Made by a program: the position numbers and the translations under genes. Below the pieces are notes generated by a model. That model was not told the origin of the DNA. It searched no databases and saw only the letters and a program-made list of their open reading frames with translations. Shown piece after piece: positions 35,816 to 45,217 of a DNA stretch of 64,000 nucleotides (the first letter of the stretch is position 1; each line of letters opens with the position of its first letter). Source of the DNA: Natronomonas pharaonis DSM 2160 (lineage in GTDB: Archaea > Halobacteriota > Halobacteria > Halobacteriales > Haloarculaceae); assembly GCF_000026045.1 (NCBI RefSeq), contig NC_007426.1:62001-126000 (forward strand). The letters are read 5' to 3'.

Positions 35816-37669
35816 CTACTGCGGAACGACAGCGATTTGTCGGCCGCGGTCGATTGCCTGCTCCAGTTCCTCAGCGATTGCCGACCCCCGCGAAACCTGT
35901 ATCTCGCCGCCGCGGGAGACGGTCGCAGTAAAGAGGTACTCGTCGTCGGCCCGGACCTCAACGGTCTCGCCGTGGTGGTCATCGAGCGGAATGACGACGT
36001 GGCGGCTCGTCACCTCGGGGACGACCGTCTCGCCGCCGGCAACACCGGAACCGGACGCGGACGACCCCGAGCCGCTGCGGCCATCCGAGCGGTCGGAGAA
36101 CGAACGGACGTCGATGTCGATGCCGAGACGGTCTTCTATCTGGCTGATTCGGCCGCCGCCCTTGCCGATGACGTGTGAGATGTCGTCGTCTTCGACCCAG
36201 ACGACCGCGGTGTTGCCGCCCTTGATTTCGACATCGACGTGGCCGTGGGAGACAGAGCGGATTTCCCGTTCTATCTCCTGTTTTGCGACCCGTTCGACGC
36301 CGGTTTCGCCGCCCGACTCGTCTTCGGCCCCCTCCAGCGGCACGGTGACGACCTGCCGGTTGAAGGTGTATATCTCGTAGGCCGGGACGCCGGTCTCGAA
36401 GTCCTCGATGACGATAACCGGCCGCGCGAGGTCCTCCTCGACGAGCCCGTGGGGGACCTTGACCTCCGTTTTGACATCGTAGACGGTGTCGACATCGCCG
36501 GCCTCGATGTAGACGACGGTGTCGACGACCTGCGGAATCATCCCCAACTCGACGCGGCCGACGAGCCGCTGGAGGGCGTCGATAGCACGGGTGGCGTGTA
36601 CAACGCCGATCATTCCGACACCGGCCATCCGCATGTCGGCGAACGTCTCGAAGTCGGACGTTTTCCGGACCTCGTCGTAAATCGTGTAGTCCGGCCGAAC
36701 CATCAAAAGCGAGTCGGCGGTGTTTTCCATCGACCCGCCGAGCTCGGTGTACTGGGTGATTTCGGGGCCGACCTGCAGGTCGCGGGGCTTTTCCATCGTC
36801 TTGACCGCGAAGCCGGAGTCATCGAGGAACTCCGCGACAGCTTGGGCGAACGTCGACTTCCCGGCACCCGGGGCTCCGGAGATGAGGACGCCGCGTTGAT
36901 GTTCGGTAAATCGGTCCCGGAGGGCGTCGGCGCTCTCGTAGTCGTCGAGGTCGGTCTTGACGATGGGGCGGACGGCGGTCACTTCGATGCCGTCCGCGAA
37001 CGGCGGCTCCGCGACCGCAATCCGCATATCGCGTATCTGGACGATTGTCATCCCCGGCTGCGAAAGCTCGACAAAGCCGTCGGAAACCGTTCGAGCGGTG
37101 TCGATAACGTCGTTGGCGAACGACCGCATCTCGGACTCCGAAAGCGGCTCCTCGGCGATGTGTTCGTAGCGCATCTCGCCGACGGTGCCGCGCTTGGCCA
37201 TGGGCGGAACGTCGGTTTTGAGGTGGACCGACATCGTCTCCTCGTCGAAGTAGGCCTCGACAGCCAGTTCGCCGGCGTCCTCGGTCCGTGGCTCGACGTA
37301 CTCGACGGGAAGCCCCTTTGCCTCGGCGACCTCGCTTTGGACGACATCGCTTGTCAGCAACGTCGCACCATGTTCGGCCGCGAGGTCGCGGATGAGCGCA
37401 TCAATCTCGCCCTCGCCCGCATCGCGCTTCTCGATGGCGTCAGGGCGGCGGCCGACGTACTCGATGTCGATGTCACCCGCATCAGCGAGTGCCGCGAGCT
37501 GCTGGAGCTCTTCGAGGCCGTCCCAGCCGCTGTCGCGGCCATCGTTGGCCTGTGCCTCCAACTCGCCGACGACCGCCTCCGGGATATAGACGACGTCGAC
37601 GCCGTCTTCCTCGACGCGTTCCGACACGCGGCCGTCGATGACCGCGCTCGTGTCCGGCAGAATATCCAT
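35816..37669 (-). CDS. PIN-domain ATPase with KH domain
   Basis: 617 residues. An N-terminal PIN nuclease-like domain (~1-130) has DTSAVIDGRV, EGEIDALIRDLA and LLTSD acidic positions. A VirB11/PilT-like ATPase follows (Walker A ISGAPGAGKSTFAQAV near residue 270, YTIYDEVRKTSDFETFADMRMAGVGMIGVVHATRAID). A C-terminal type II KH-like RNA-binding domain (AVVWVEDDDISHVIGKGGGRISQIEDRLG) precedes a short basic strand. The architecture is widespread in euryarchaea and suggests an ATP-driven RNA-handling enzyme. ATG 37669 is chosen over an earlier start because a TATA box sits at 37695-37701. Confidence 0.93.
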   Translation of the reverse strand: MDILPDTSAVIDGRVSERVEEDGVDVVYIPEAVVGELEAQANDGRDSGWDGLEELQQLAALADAGDIDIEYVGRRPDAIEKRDAGEGEIDALIRDLAAEHGATLLTSDVVQSEVAEAKGLPVEYVEPRTEDAGELAVEAYFDEETMSVHLKTDVPPMAKRGTVGEMRYEHIAEEPLSESEMRSFANDVIDTARTVSDGFVELSQPGMTIVQIRDMRIAVAEPPFADGIEVTAVRPIVKTDLDDYESADALRDRFTEHQRGVLISGAPGAGKSTFAQAVAEFLDDSGFAVKTMEKPRDLQVGPEITQYTELGGSMENTADSLLMVRPDYTIYDEVRKTSDFETFADMRMAGVGMIGVVHATRAIDALQRLVGRVELGMIPQVVDTVVYIEAGDVDTVYDVKTEVKVPHGLVEEDLARPVIVIEDFETGVPAYEIYTFNRQVVTVPLEGAEDESGGETGVERVAKQEIEREIRSVSHGHVDVEIKGGNTAVVWVEDDDISHVIGKGGGRISQIEDRLGIDIDVRSFSDRSDGRSGSGSSASGSGVAGGETVVPEVTSRHVVIPLDDHHGETVEVRADDEYLFTATVSRGGEIQVSRGSAIAEELEQAIDRGRQIAVVPQ

Positions 37670-37694
37670 ACTCGCGGGTCGGGTCCGAGGGGGG

Positions 37695-37701
37695 ATAAAT
37701 A
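37695..37701 (-). promoter_or_regulatory. TATA box of the PIN-ATPase gene
   Basis: TATTTAT on the minus strand, 26-32 bases before the ATG at 37669; leaderless spacing. It lies back to back with the TATA box of the divergent M20-like gene. Confidence 0.6.
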
Positions 37702-37733
37702 CCGTGGTGGGTGCGCCGCCGTCGGCGGCCGGT

Positions 37734-37741
37734 GATATAAA
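37734..37741 (+). promoter_or_regulatory. TATA box of the M20-like gene
   Basis: GATATAAA, 25-32 bases before the ATG at 37766. Its exact spacing supports that ATG as the real start of the shortened M20 protein. Confidence 0.6.
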
Positions 37742-37765
37742 CGCCACCGGGCGAATCGGTCAGAC

Positions 37766-38512
37766 ATGGAGAGTCTCGAACTCGCCTCGTTCGTCGGCGA
37801 GGAGGACGGTGGCGTCGGCTGTCGGGCCGCCATCGAGAACGGCTTTGCCCCGGAGTTCGCCGTCGTTGGTGAGGGGTCGACCGGCTACTCGGCGGCCGGG
37901 GTGACGGATGTCGCAGTTGCACACAAGGGCCGACGCGGGGCGACGCTCGTCGCAACCGGCGATGCCGCTCACGCCAGCGAAGCCGACGCAGCGACAAACG
38001 CCATCTATCGAGCTACCGATGCCGTGGCCGTGGTTCGAGAGCTCGATGCACCCGAAACACGGGTGTTCGGCGAGCGGCTCGCCGGTAGCGCCACCGTCAC
38101 CGAAATCGACGGCGGCGAGGCGTGGAACGTCGTCCCCGACCGCTGTACGGTAACCGTCGACGAGCGGACGGTGCCCGGCGAACGGGCCGCGCTCGAAGCG
38201 GCGGCTGTCGACGGCGTCACCCTCGACATCGAGCAAGACCTCCCGCCGATGGCCTGCAGCGACGACGGGTTCGCTGAGACGGCGCTTGCGGCCGCTGACG
38301 CCGCCCAGAAGGGCGACGCCGAGGCCGTGACGAAGCCACATGCAACCGACGCCGGCTGGCTTGCGAGTCGCGCGGGGACGGCGTGTGTCGTCTGTGGGGC
38401 CGCCGAACCCGGGGAGGCCCACACCGACACCGAAAGCGTCTCGGCGGCAGCCGTCGAGCGCTGTGTCGACATCTATCGCCGGGTTGCCGAAGCGGTCGAT
38501 GCCGAGGTTTAA
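37766..38512 (+). CDS. N-terminally shortened M20-family peptidase-like protein
   Basis: 248 residues, against ~350-400 for full-length ArgE/DapE/CPG2 enzymes. The sequence begins in the middle of the catalytic domain: SFVGEEDGGVGCRAAIENGFAPEFAVVGEGSTGY keeps the Glu pair and the following metal-ligand region. The dimerisation (lid) domain follows (VAHKGRRGATLVATGDAAHASEADAATNAI), then C-terminal KPHATDAGWLASR and EAHTDTESV with the last metal-ligand His. The first third with the HxD metal site is absent, so hydrolysis with two metals is doubtful. The frame is clean and a TATA box fits the ATG, which argues for a used gene rather than decay. It precedes the DHH gene by 27 bases. Confidence 0.8.
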   Translation: MESLELASFVGEEDGGVGCRAAIENGFAPEFAVVGEGSTGYSAAGVTDVAVAHKGRRGATLVATGDAAHASEADAATNAIYRATDAVAVVRELDAPETRVFGERLAGSATVTEIDGGEAWNVVPDRCTVTVDERTVPGERAALEAAAVDGVTLDIEQDLPPMACSDDGFAETALAAADAAQKGDAEAVTKPHATDAGWLASRAGTACVVCGAAEPGEAHTDTESVSAAAVERCVDIYRRVAEAVDAEV

Positions 38513-38539
38513 CTGACAGAGCGAGCAATACTCGCTACG

Positions 38540-39976
38540 ATGGCCGTCGCCGACGCCCCCGTTCCGAAGCTACAGGCCCGCGCCGCCGACTGCGCCGAGC
38601 GGCTGCTCGAAGCCGACAGCGTGTTACTGGCCTCTCACATCGACGCCGACGGGCTGACAAGCGCCGCGGTCGCCGCGACCGCGCTCGAACGGGCCGGCCT
38701 TCCCTTCGAGGTCGTCTTCGAGAAACAGCTCGACGCCGACGCTCTCGCGGCTCTCGCCGGCCGCGAGTACGAGACGGTGCTGTTTACCGACTTCGGCAGC
38801 GGCCAACTCGACATCATCGCCGACCACGAGGCGGCGGGCGATTTCACCCCAGTCATCGCCGACCACCACCAGCCGGCCGAGGCGACGACCGACTACCATC
38901 TCAATCCACTGCTGGAAGGCATCGATGGGGCGTCGGAGCTCTCCGGAGCCGGCGCGGCGTACCTGCTGGCGCGTGCGCTGGCGAGCGCCTCCAACGCCGA
39001 CGAGCGGCTCGACAACCGTGACCTGGCCGCACTCGCGGTCGTGGGCGCTGTCGGTGACATGCAGGCCTCTGGGGGCCAGCTACAGGGAGCCAACGAGGAT
39101 ATCGTCGCCGAGGGGGTCGACGCCGGCGTTCTCACCGAGACGAAAGACCTCGCCGTCTACGGGAAGCAGACGCGACCGCTGCCAAAGCTCCTCGAGTACG
39201 CCTCCGACGTGCGGCTGCCGGGCATCACGAACGACGAACGCGGCGCGATCTCCTTTCTCGACGACCTCGACGTTGACTGTCGCGCCGACGGCGACTGGAA
39301 GCGGTGGGTCGACCTGACCGACAGCGAGAAACAGACGGTCGCCAGCGGACTGGTACAGTACGCCGTCAACCGCGGCGTCCCGGCGTACAAAATCGAGCGG
39401 CTCGTCGGGACGAGCTACGTCCTCAACGAAGAGGAACCGGGGACGGAGCTCCGTGATGCCAGCGAGTTCTCGACGCTGCTGAACGCGACCGCACGCTACG
39501 AGCGCGCCGATGTCGGGCTGGCAGTCTGTCTCGGTGACCGCAAAGAGGCCCTCGACCGGGCACGGGAGTTGCTTTCGAACCACCGGCGGAACCTCTCGGA
39601 GGGCATCGAATGGGTCGAAGAACACGGCGTCACGAAGACCGACCACCTACAGTGGTTCAACGCCGGCGACGAGATACGGGAGACCATCGTTGGCATCATC
39701 GCCGGGATGTCGATGGGGGCCGACGGCGTCTCGCGCGACCGACCTATCATCGCCTTTGCCGAAAAGGGCGACGAGGAAACGAAGGTCTCAGCCCGCGGCA
39801 CCGGGCCGCTCGTGGGGCGTGGGCTCGATCTCTCGGTCGTGATGGGCGAGGCTGCGCGGGCGGTCGGCGGCGATGGCGGCGGCCACGACGTTGCCGCCGG
39901 GGCGACGATACCGGCCGGAAATGAGGCCGAGTTCGTCGACCACGCCGACGAGATTGTCGCCGACCAACTCGGCTAA
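38540..39976 (+). CDS. DHH-family phosphoesterase (RecJ/GAN-like)
   Basis: 478 residues. DHH motifs are present: SHIDADGLTSAAV (motif I), VLFTDFGSGQL (II), VIADHHQP (III) and GAVGDMQASGG (IV). The C-terminal DHHA1-like domain has MSMGADGVSRDRPIIAFAE and GGDGGGHDVAAGATI. Archaeal relatives are single-strand exonucleases or GINS-associated nuclease (GAN) partners of the replicative helicase; related proteins degrade pApA or oligoribonucleotides. The exact class is not resolved. Co-directional with the M20-like gene, and its 3' end overlaps that of convergent crtI by 4 bases. Confidence 0.92.
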   Translation: MAVADAPVPKLQARAADCAERLLEADSVLLASHIDADGLTSAAVAATALERAGLPFEVVFEKQLDADALAALAGREYETVLFTDFGSGQLDIIADHEAAGDFTPVIADHHQPAEATTDYHLNPLLEGIDGASELSGAGAAYLLARALASASNADERLDNRDLAALAVVGAVGDMQASGGQLQGANEDIVAEGVDAGVLTETKDLAVYGKQTRPLPKLLEYASDVRLPGITNDERGAISFLDDLDVDCRADGDWKRWVDLTDSEKQTVASGLVQYAVNRGVPAYKIERLVGTSYVLNEEEPGTELRDASEFSTLLNATARYERADVGLAVCLGDRKEALDRARELLSNHRRNLSEGIEWVEEHGVTKTDHLQWFNAGDEIRETIVGIIAGMSMGADGVSRDRPIIAFAEKGDEETKVSARGTGPLVGRGLDLSVVMGEAARAVGGDGGGHDVAAGATIPAGNEAEFVDHADEIVADQLG

Positions 39977-41517
39977 CGCCCGCTGAACAGTCCGCCGGTA
40001 GCGTCCGCACGGACGGCTGCTGCTGCGTGTTCGCCGCTCGTTAGACACATCGGGACGCCGATTCCCGGCGACGTGTAGGAGCCAGCATAGAACAGCGAAT
40101 CGGAGACCGACGACCGAATCGACGGCCGAAGCGGGCCGGTCTGTGAAAGGGTGTGTGCGAGGCCGAGGGCGGTCCCCTGTGGCGCGCCGAACCGTTGGCC
40201 GAACTCCGAGACACACGCCGTCCGTTCGAGAACGATGCGGTCCCGGAGGTCGACGCCGGTGTGGGTAGCGATATCGTTGAGGACCTGCTCGCGGAACGTC
40301 TCGCGGACCGCCGGGCCGTCGTCGAGACCGGGCGCTATCGGCACCAGCACGACGACCGCCTCGTGGCCGTCGGGAGCCATCGTCGGGTCCGTCGATGACG
40401 GGACGTTAATGTAGTAGGCTGGGTCATCCGGCCAGGCTGGCGTCTCGAATATCTGTCGGAAGTGGTCGTCCCAGTCGGTCGGCAACACGAGCGTGTGGTG
40501 GTACAGCGGCTCAACGTCGCCTTCGACGCCCAGATACAGCATGAACGCCGACGGCGCGTAGGTCCGGTCCGACCAGTAGTCGTCGCCGTATTCGGCGACG
40601 CCGTCCGGCAACAGGTCGCGGTCGACGTGTGCGGGAGCGGCGTTGGCGACGACGGTGTCGGCACGATGCGTGCCGGCGTCAGTACTGACCGTGATTGCGT
40701 TGTCTGCGGGGTCGAGACCCGAAACGGGCGTGCCGGTCTCGATGTCGACGCCGAGGTCCCGAGCCAACTCGGCGACGCCATCGACGACGGAAGCGATACC
40801 GCCGGTCGGGTGGTAGACGCCGAGATTGAAATCGACGTGGCTCATCAGCGTGTAGATGGCCGGCGTGTTGTGCGGCGCGCCGCCGAGGAAGACCAGCGTA
40901 TACTGGACGAGCTGTCTGAGCTTCGGGTTCTCGAAGTAGTCGGCGACGTACTCGTCCATCGAGGACAAGAGCGTGAGCCCTCGCACCGCCCGCAGGAGCC
41001 GTGGGTCCAGACAGTCCCGGACGCGTGAGCGGTCCTCGTAGACGAACTCGTCGACGCCGACCTCGTAGGCGTGTTCGGCGCTGTCGAGATACGCCCGGAA
41101 GGCGTTGCCTGCGCCCGGCTCGTAGCGTTCGAACAGTTCGGCGACCGCCTCGGGGTCGTCCGGCACGTCGACGCGGTCGCCGTCCTTCCAGAAAACCCGG
41201 TAGTGCGGGTCGAGACGTTCGAGGTCGTAGAACGCCGACGGCTCGCGGTCGAAGTGGCCGAAGAACCGCTCGAAGGCACCGGGCATCAGATACCACGACG
41301 GCCCCGTATCGATGCGGAACCCGTCGGTCTCGATGCGGCCGGCGACGCCGCCCAGTCGGTCGTGCTGTTCGAGCAGCCGGACCTCCGCGCCGTCGGCCGC
41401 GAGATGGCAGGCCGCCGCAAGCCCGCCGAATCCGCCGCCGACGACGGTCGCCGACTGGCCATCGAGCGGACAGCGAGCGTGTTGGGTGGTATCCGTGGCG
41501 GGCATCTCAGGGGACAT
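39973..41517 (-). CDS. crtI: Phytoene desaturase (CrtI)
   Basis: 514-residue FAD flavoprotein. The dinucleotide-binding site VVGGGFGGLAAACHLAADGAEV is followed by LEQHDRLGGVAGR, GPSWYLMP and FERFFGHFDREP, all characteristic of CrtI. The C-terminal FAD site is LFYAGSYTSPGIGVPMCLTSGEHAA. It introduces double bonds into phytoene on the way to lycopene and bacterioruberin. ATG 41517 overlaps the brp stop by 11 bases; a second ATG at 41505 starts just after that stop and is an equally good candidate. Operon with brp. Confidence 0.95.
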   Translation of the reverse strand: MSPEMPATDTTQHARCPLDGQSATVVGGGFGGLAAACHLAADGAEVRLLEQHDRLGGVAGRIETDGFRIDTGPSWYLMPGAFERFFGHFDREPSAFYDLERLDPHYRVFWKDGDRVDVPDDPEAVAELFERYEPGAGNAFRAYLDSAEHAYEVGVDEFVYEDRSRVRDCLDPRLLRAVRGLTLLSSMDEYVADYFENPKLRQLVQYTLVFLGGAPHNTPAIYTLMSHVDFNLGVYHPTGGIASVVDGVAELARDLGVDIETGTPVSGLDPADNAITVSTDAGTHRADTVVANAAPAHVDRDLLPDGVAEYGDDYWSDRTYAPSAFMLYLGVEGDVEPLYHHTLVLPTDWDDHFRQIFETPAWPDDPAYYINVPSSTDPTMAPDGHEAVVVLVPIAPGLDDGPAVRETFREQVLNDIATHTGVDLRDRIVLERTACVSEFGQRFGAPQGTALGLAHTLSQTGPLRPSIRSSVSDSLFYAGSYTSPGIGVPMCLTSGEHAAAAVRADATGGLFSGR

Positions 41518-42550
41518 ACCAGATGCCGCGGTCGGTGTCGAACCAACTGCCGACGACGACGTGCGGCAGGGCGATGATGCTGATGAAGACGGTAAAGAAG
41601 GCGACGCCGCTTATCAGCAGCGTCCCGCCGGCCATCGGGTTTGGGAGCAACACAAAGAGGAGTCCCGCGAGCGCGAACGTCGCGATAGCGCCGCCGACGA
41701 AGGCCGCAACGGCCGTCCCGGGCGCTGTCCGGCTGGAGTCGGGACCCGAGTCGAGGGTGTCGGATTCGACGGCCGCGATGCGGGCGCTCTGTCGAGCCGA
41801 GTACCACAGCGGGAAGTAAAGCCCCACCGCGACGACGACCGGAACGACCGCGAAGTACGCGATTAGCAGCGCCGTCTCGCCGGCGTCGAGTGCCCACGTC
41901 GAAAGCGTTTCGTGTCGGAGATAGCCGACGGCGACGTGAGAGACGGCCGCAACCGCAAAGACAGCACCGAGCCCGTACCGGAGCGCGTCGAAATGCGGCG
42001 CGACGCTCGCGAAAGCGCCCATCTCGAACATATCGACCATGAAGGTGCTGAATGCCGCGAAGTCACCGGGCCAAAAGAAGAGCGGCACTATCATCACCGT
42101 GCCGCCGCGGACAAACGCCGCAAGCGCCCGTTGGGCCGTCGTCTTGAGGTGGGACGTCCCGACCGTCGCATCAAGCACCCGGAGCCCGCCATGGCCGCCC
42201 TTCGCGACCGCGACGGCGATAGCGAGCGCGAGACCGACGACGGGCGCGACGAAGAACACCGCGACAAAACCGACTACGAGGGCGAGGTACGCAGCGATAT
42301 ACCGGAGCCCGAAGGAGAGCTCCCGCGGGTCGAGATTGACCATGTGCTCGTAGCCGCCGTACGGGAGATTGAGCGCGACCATCCCGAACAGATACACCGC
42401 GGCCTGTGTCTGCATCGACAGGGAGATGCCAGCCCAGCGGGCAAGCAGGAACCAGCCGATGAGCACAACGAGTGCGATACGCGACCCCGACAGCAGCCGC
42501 CGGCTTCGGCTGGTGCCGAGCCGACGGAGATTCGATTCGACGGTCGCCAT
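41507..42550 (-). CDS. brp: Brp/Blh-type beta-carotene 15,15'-dioxygenase
   Basis: 347 residues, about nine membrane helices. It carries the conserved His set of the Brp/Blh family: NLPYGGYEHMVNLDP, AKGGHGGLRVLDA, VAPHFDALRYGLG and IALPHVVVGSWFD. The enzyme splits beta-carotene into two retinals, supplying the chromophore for rhodopsins. Translationally linked to crtI, so carotenoid desaturation and retinal formation are co-expressed. No opsin gene is in the window. A Brp-like relative of slightly different activity cannot be excluded. Confidence 0.88.
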   Translation of the reverse strand: MATVESNLRRLGTSRSRRLLSGSRIALVVLIGWFLLARWAGISLSMQTQAAVYLFGMVALNLPYGGYEHMVNLDPRELSFGLRYIAAYLALVVGFVAVFFVAPVVGLALAIAVAVAKGGHGGLRVLDATVGTSHLKTTAQRALAAFVRGGTVMIVPLFFWPGDFAAFSTFMVDMFEMGAFASVAPHFDALRYGLGAVFAVAAVSHVAVGYLRHETLSTWALDAGETALLIAYFAVVPVVVAVGLYFPLWYSARQSARIAAVESDTLDSGPDSSRTAPGTAVAAFVGGAIATFALAGLLFVLLPNPMAGGTLLISGVAFFTVFISIIALPHVVVGSWFDTDRGIWYVP

Positions 42551-42604
42551 ATGAGTGTATTAGGCCGGCAGCCATCTCCCAGTCAGCCCACAATATGGTG
42601 GGGT

Positions 42605-43093
42605 TTAACCGTTACCCGTCACCCCGAAGGGGCTCTCGCCTTCGGTCCACTCCCAGCCGGGCAGCCGCGTCTGGAAGCCGGCCGCGAGCGCGGCTTCGAG
42701 GTCGTCCGCGCCGGCAGCCTCGTCAGCGCCGCCGTGGGTATGGATGTCGGCGACGTGGAAGGTCGCCTCGGCGAGCAACGCGAACGGCTCGCCGCCAGCA
42801 ATTGTCGCCGCCAGCTTTCGGCCGAGGAACTCGTCGACGACAAACCCCGGGTAGTCGCCGTGGCAATCGAGCGACCGTAGGAGGCCACACAGCGCCGCGA
42901 CGTTGACCGCACGGTCGCCGTCGGCGAAGACAGCGTCGACTTCCCGACGGTACTGGGCCGGCGAGACTGGCGTAACCTCAACGCCGAAGGCGTCCCCGAG
43001 CCGTACACGCACGTCGTTGATGTGTTCCGGAACCCGTTCGTTTTCCCGTAGCCGTTCGTGTTCAGCCGACACGGACGACGGTGTCACGTCCAT
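42605..43093 (-). CDS. Conserved-looking hypothetical protein
   Basis: 162 residues, soluble, acidic. There is a helical N-terminal half (EHERLRENERVPEHINDVRVRL) and a compact centre with two Cys and several His (LCGLLRSLDCHGDYPGFVVDEFL, ATFHVADIHTHGGAD). The clustered His/Asp near ADIHTHGG could bind metal. No family is recognised. A strong TATA box at 43114-43121 supports expression as a single gene. Confidence 0.75.
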   Translation of the reverse strand: MDVTPSSVSAEHERLRENERVPEHINDVRVRLGDAFGVEVTPVSPAQYRREVDAVFADGDRAVNVAALCGLLRSLDCHGDYPGFVVDEFLGRKLAATIAGGEPFALLAEATFHVADIHTHGGADEAAGADDLEAALAAGFQTRLPGWEWTEGESPFGVTGNG

Positions 43094-43113
43094 ACGGACG
43101 TTTTTGCGAAGGG

Positions 43114-43121
43114 TTTTATAT
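43114..43121 (-). promoter_or_regulatory. TATA box of the hypothetical gene at 42605
   Basis: ATATAAAA on the minus strand, 21-28 bases before the ATG at 43093. The rest of the 203-base divergent gap to 43297 contains CACACGTGTA (43211-43220) with a palindromic ACACGTGT core, a possible regulator site for the downstream nuclease gene. Confidence 0.6.
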
Positions 43122-43296
43122 GAGTAGTTGATTAGGAACGACTACGAGCGGGTTTTCCGGTGCGTCCCGCGGTCGTCACCGACGACAGCTACCGATATCA
43201 ATGTGGTTCACACGTGTACAGTCAGCCGTCCTGTCAACTGTTTCGGTAGCGTTCTGTCGCGGCACCGGGAGCCCCAAAACAGAGGATTTCTAACGC

Positions 43297-45216
43297 ATGA
43301 GTGCAGTAGAGCGGAAACTCGACGATATCAAATCGACGATAGTTAGCGAAGTTCCGAACGACATCTCGGTGTCGGACGTGAAATACGAGGGGCCGGAACT
43401 GGTCGTCTACACGAAGGACCCAAAACGGTTCGCCAGCGACGGCGACCTCGTCCGACAGCTCGCCTCGAAACTCCGAAAGCGGATTACCGTTCGCCCGGAC
43501 CCCGAGGTGCTCTCGCGGCCGAGCGACGCCCGCGAGCAGATTATGTCGGTCATCCCCGAGGAGGCCGGCGTCACCGACCTCGATTTCCACCCTGATACGG
43601 GCGAGGTCGTCATCGAAGCCGAAAAGCCCGGCATGGTCATCGGCCGCCACGGCTCGACGCTCCGAGAGATAACACAGGAAGTCGGCTGGACGCCCGAGGT
43701 CGTCCGGACGCCGCCCATCGAGTCCTCCACGGTGTCGAACGTCCGGAACTTCCTGAAACAGGAACGCGAGGAGCGCCGCGACATCCTCGAACGCATCGGC
43801 CGGCAGATTCACCGCGAGGAGATGTCCGACGACGAGTGGGTGCGCATCACGACGCTTGGCTGCTGCCGTGAGGTCGGCCGCGCCGCCTTCATCCTCAACA
43901 CCCCGGAAACGCGGGTGCTCATCGACTGCGGTGACAAGCCCGGTGCGGAAGGCGAGGTTCCCTACCTCCAGGTCCCCGAAGCCCTCGGTGCTGGCGCGTC
44001 GAACCTCGATGCGGTCGTGCTCACCCACGCCCACCTTGATCACTCGGCGCTGATTCCGCTGCTGTTCAAATACGGCTACGATGGGCCGATCTACTGTACG
44101 GAGCCGACCCGCGACCTGATGGGACTGCTCACCCTCGACTACCTCGATGTCGCCAGCAAGGAAGGCCGGACCCCGCCGTACGACTCCTCACAGGTTCGGG
44201 AGGCCATCAAACACTGCATCCCGCTGGAGTACGGCGACGTGACCGACATCGCGCCCGACCTCAAGCTCACGTTCCACAACGCCGGGCACATTCTGGGGTC
44301 GGCGGTCACCCACTTCCACGTCGGCGACGGTCTCTACAACGTCGCCTTCTCCGGCGACATCCACTACGACGACACGCGGCTGTTCAACGGCGCTGTCAAC
44401 GACTTCCCCCGCGTCGAGACGCTCGTGTTGGAGTCGACCTACGGTGGCCGCAACGATTACCAGACCGACCAAGAGGACTCCGAGGAGACCCTCAAAGAGA
44501 TTATCCGGGAGACGACGACCGAGGGCGGCAAGGTGCTCATTCCGGCCTTCGCTGTCGGTCGGTCCCAAGAGATCATGCTCGTCCTCGAAGAGGCGATGCG
44601 CGAAGGCGAGATTCCGACCGTCCCGGTCCACCTCGACGGGATGATCTGGGAGGCGACCGCCATCCACACCACCTACCCCGAGTACCTCCGTGATGACCTC
44701 CGGGACCGCATTTTCCACGACGATGAGAACCCCTTCCTCGCCGACCAGTTCAACCACATCGACGGCGGCGAGGAGGAGCGACAGGAGGTCGCCGATGGCG
44801 GCCCCTGCATAGTTCTCTCGACATCCGGGATGGTCGAGGGCGGCCCCATCATGTCGTGGCTCAACCACATCGGCAGCGAGGAAAAGTCGACGATGACCTT
44901 CGTCGGCTACCAGGCACAGGGGACGCTCGGCAGCCGCATCCAGAGCGGCTGGGACGAGATTCCGATGAACGACCGCGGCAACGGCCGTGGCACGCTCAAG
45001 CTCAATATGAACGTCGAGACGGTCGACGGCTTCTCCGGCCACGCCGACCGGCAGGGGCTGATGAACTTCGTCCGGACCATGAACCCGCGTCCCGAGAAGG
45101 TCCTCTGTGTCCACGGCGACGAGTCCTCGGTACAGGACCTGTCGTCGGCACTCTACCACGAGTTCAACATGCGGACGTTCGCCCCGAAGAACCTCGAAAC
45201 GTTCCGCTTCAAGTAA
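43297..45216 (+). CDS. fttA: Archaeal CPSF-type KH-beta-CASP ribonuclease (aCPSF1/FttA)
   Basis: 639 residues. N-terminal KH-like domains (~1-150: VSDVKYEGPELVVYTKDPKRF, VIEAEKPGMVIGRHGSTLREI) precede a metallo-beta-lactamase core (THAHLDHSALIP, FHNAGHILGSAV, FSGDIHYDD) with an inserted beta-CASP domain (STSGMVEGGPIMSWL) and a C-terminal VHGDESSVQDLSSALYHEF. In archaea this factor cleaves transcript 3' ends and drives transcription termination (FttA). Length and domain order are standard. It is convergent with the XPB-like helicase with only one base between stops. Confidence 0.96.
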   Translation: MSAVERKLDDIKSTIVSEVPNDISVSDVKYEGPELVVYTKDPKRFASDGDLVRQLASKLRKRITVRPDPEVLSRPSDAREQIMSVIPEEAGVTDLDFHPDTGEVVIEAEKPGMVIGRHGSTLREITQEVGWTPEVVRTPPIESSTVSNVRNFLKQEREERRDILERIGRQIHREEMSDDEWVRITTLGCCREVGRAAFILNTPETRVLIDCGDKPGAEGEVPYLQVPEALGAGASNLDAVVLTHAHLDHSALIPLLFKYGYDGPIYCTEPTRDLMGLLTLDYLDVASKEGRTPPYDSSQVREAIKHCIPLEYGDVTDIAPDLKLTFHNAGHILGSAVTHFHVGDGLYNVAFSGDIHYDDTRLFNGAVNDFPRVETLVLESTYGGRNDYQTDQEDSEETLKEIIRETTTEGGKVLIPAFAVGRSQEIMLVLEEAMREGEIPTVPVHLDGMIWEATAIHTTYPEYLRDDLRDRIFHDDENPFLADQFNHIDGGEEERQEVADGGPCIVLSTSGMVEGGPIMSWLNHIGSEEKSTMTFVGYQAQGTLGSRIQSGWDEIPMNDRGNGRGTLKLNMNVETVDGFSGHADRQGLMNFVRTMNPRPEKVLCVHGDESSVQDLSSALYHEFNMRTFAPKNLETFRFK

Positions 45217-45217
45217 G

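Noticed and set aside
36239-37735. 498-residue plus-strand frame opposite the PIN-ATPase
   Set aside because: Shadow frame; the opposing strand has clear Walker, KH and PIN motifs.
41507-42550. UbiA-type prenyltransferase or lycopene elongase beside crtI
   Set aside because: No DxxxD prenyltransferase motifs; the His pattern fits Brp/Blh.
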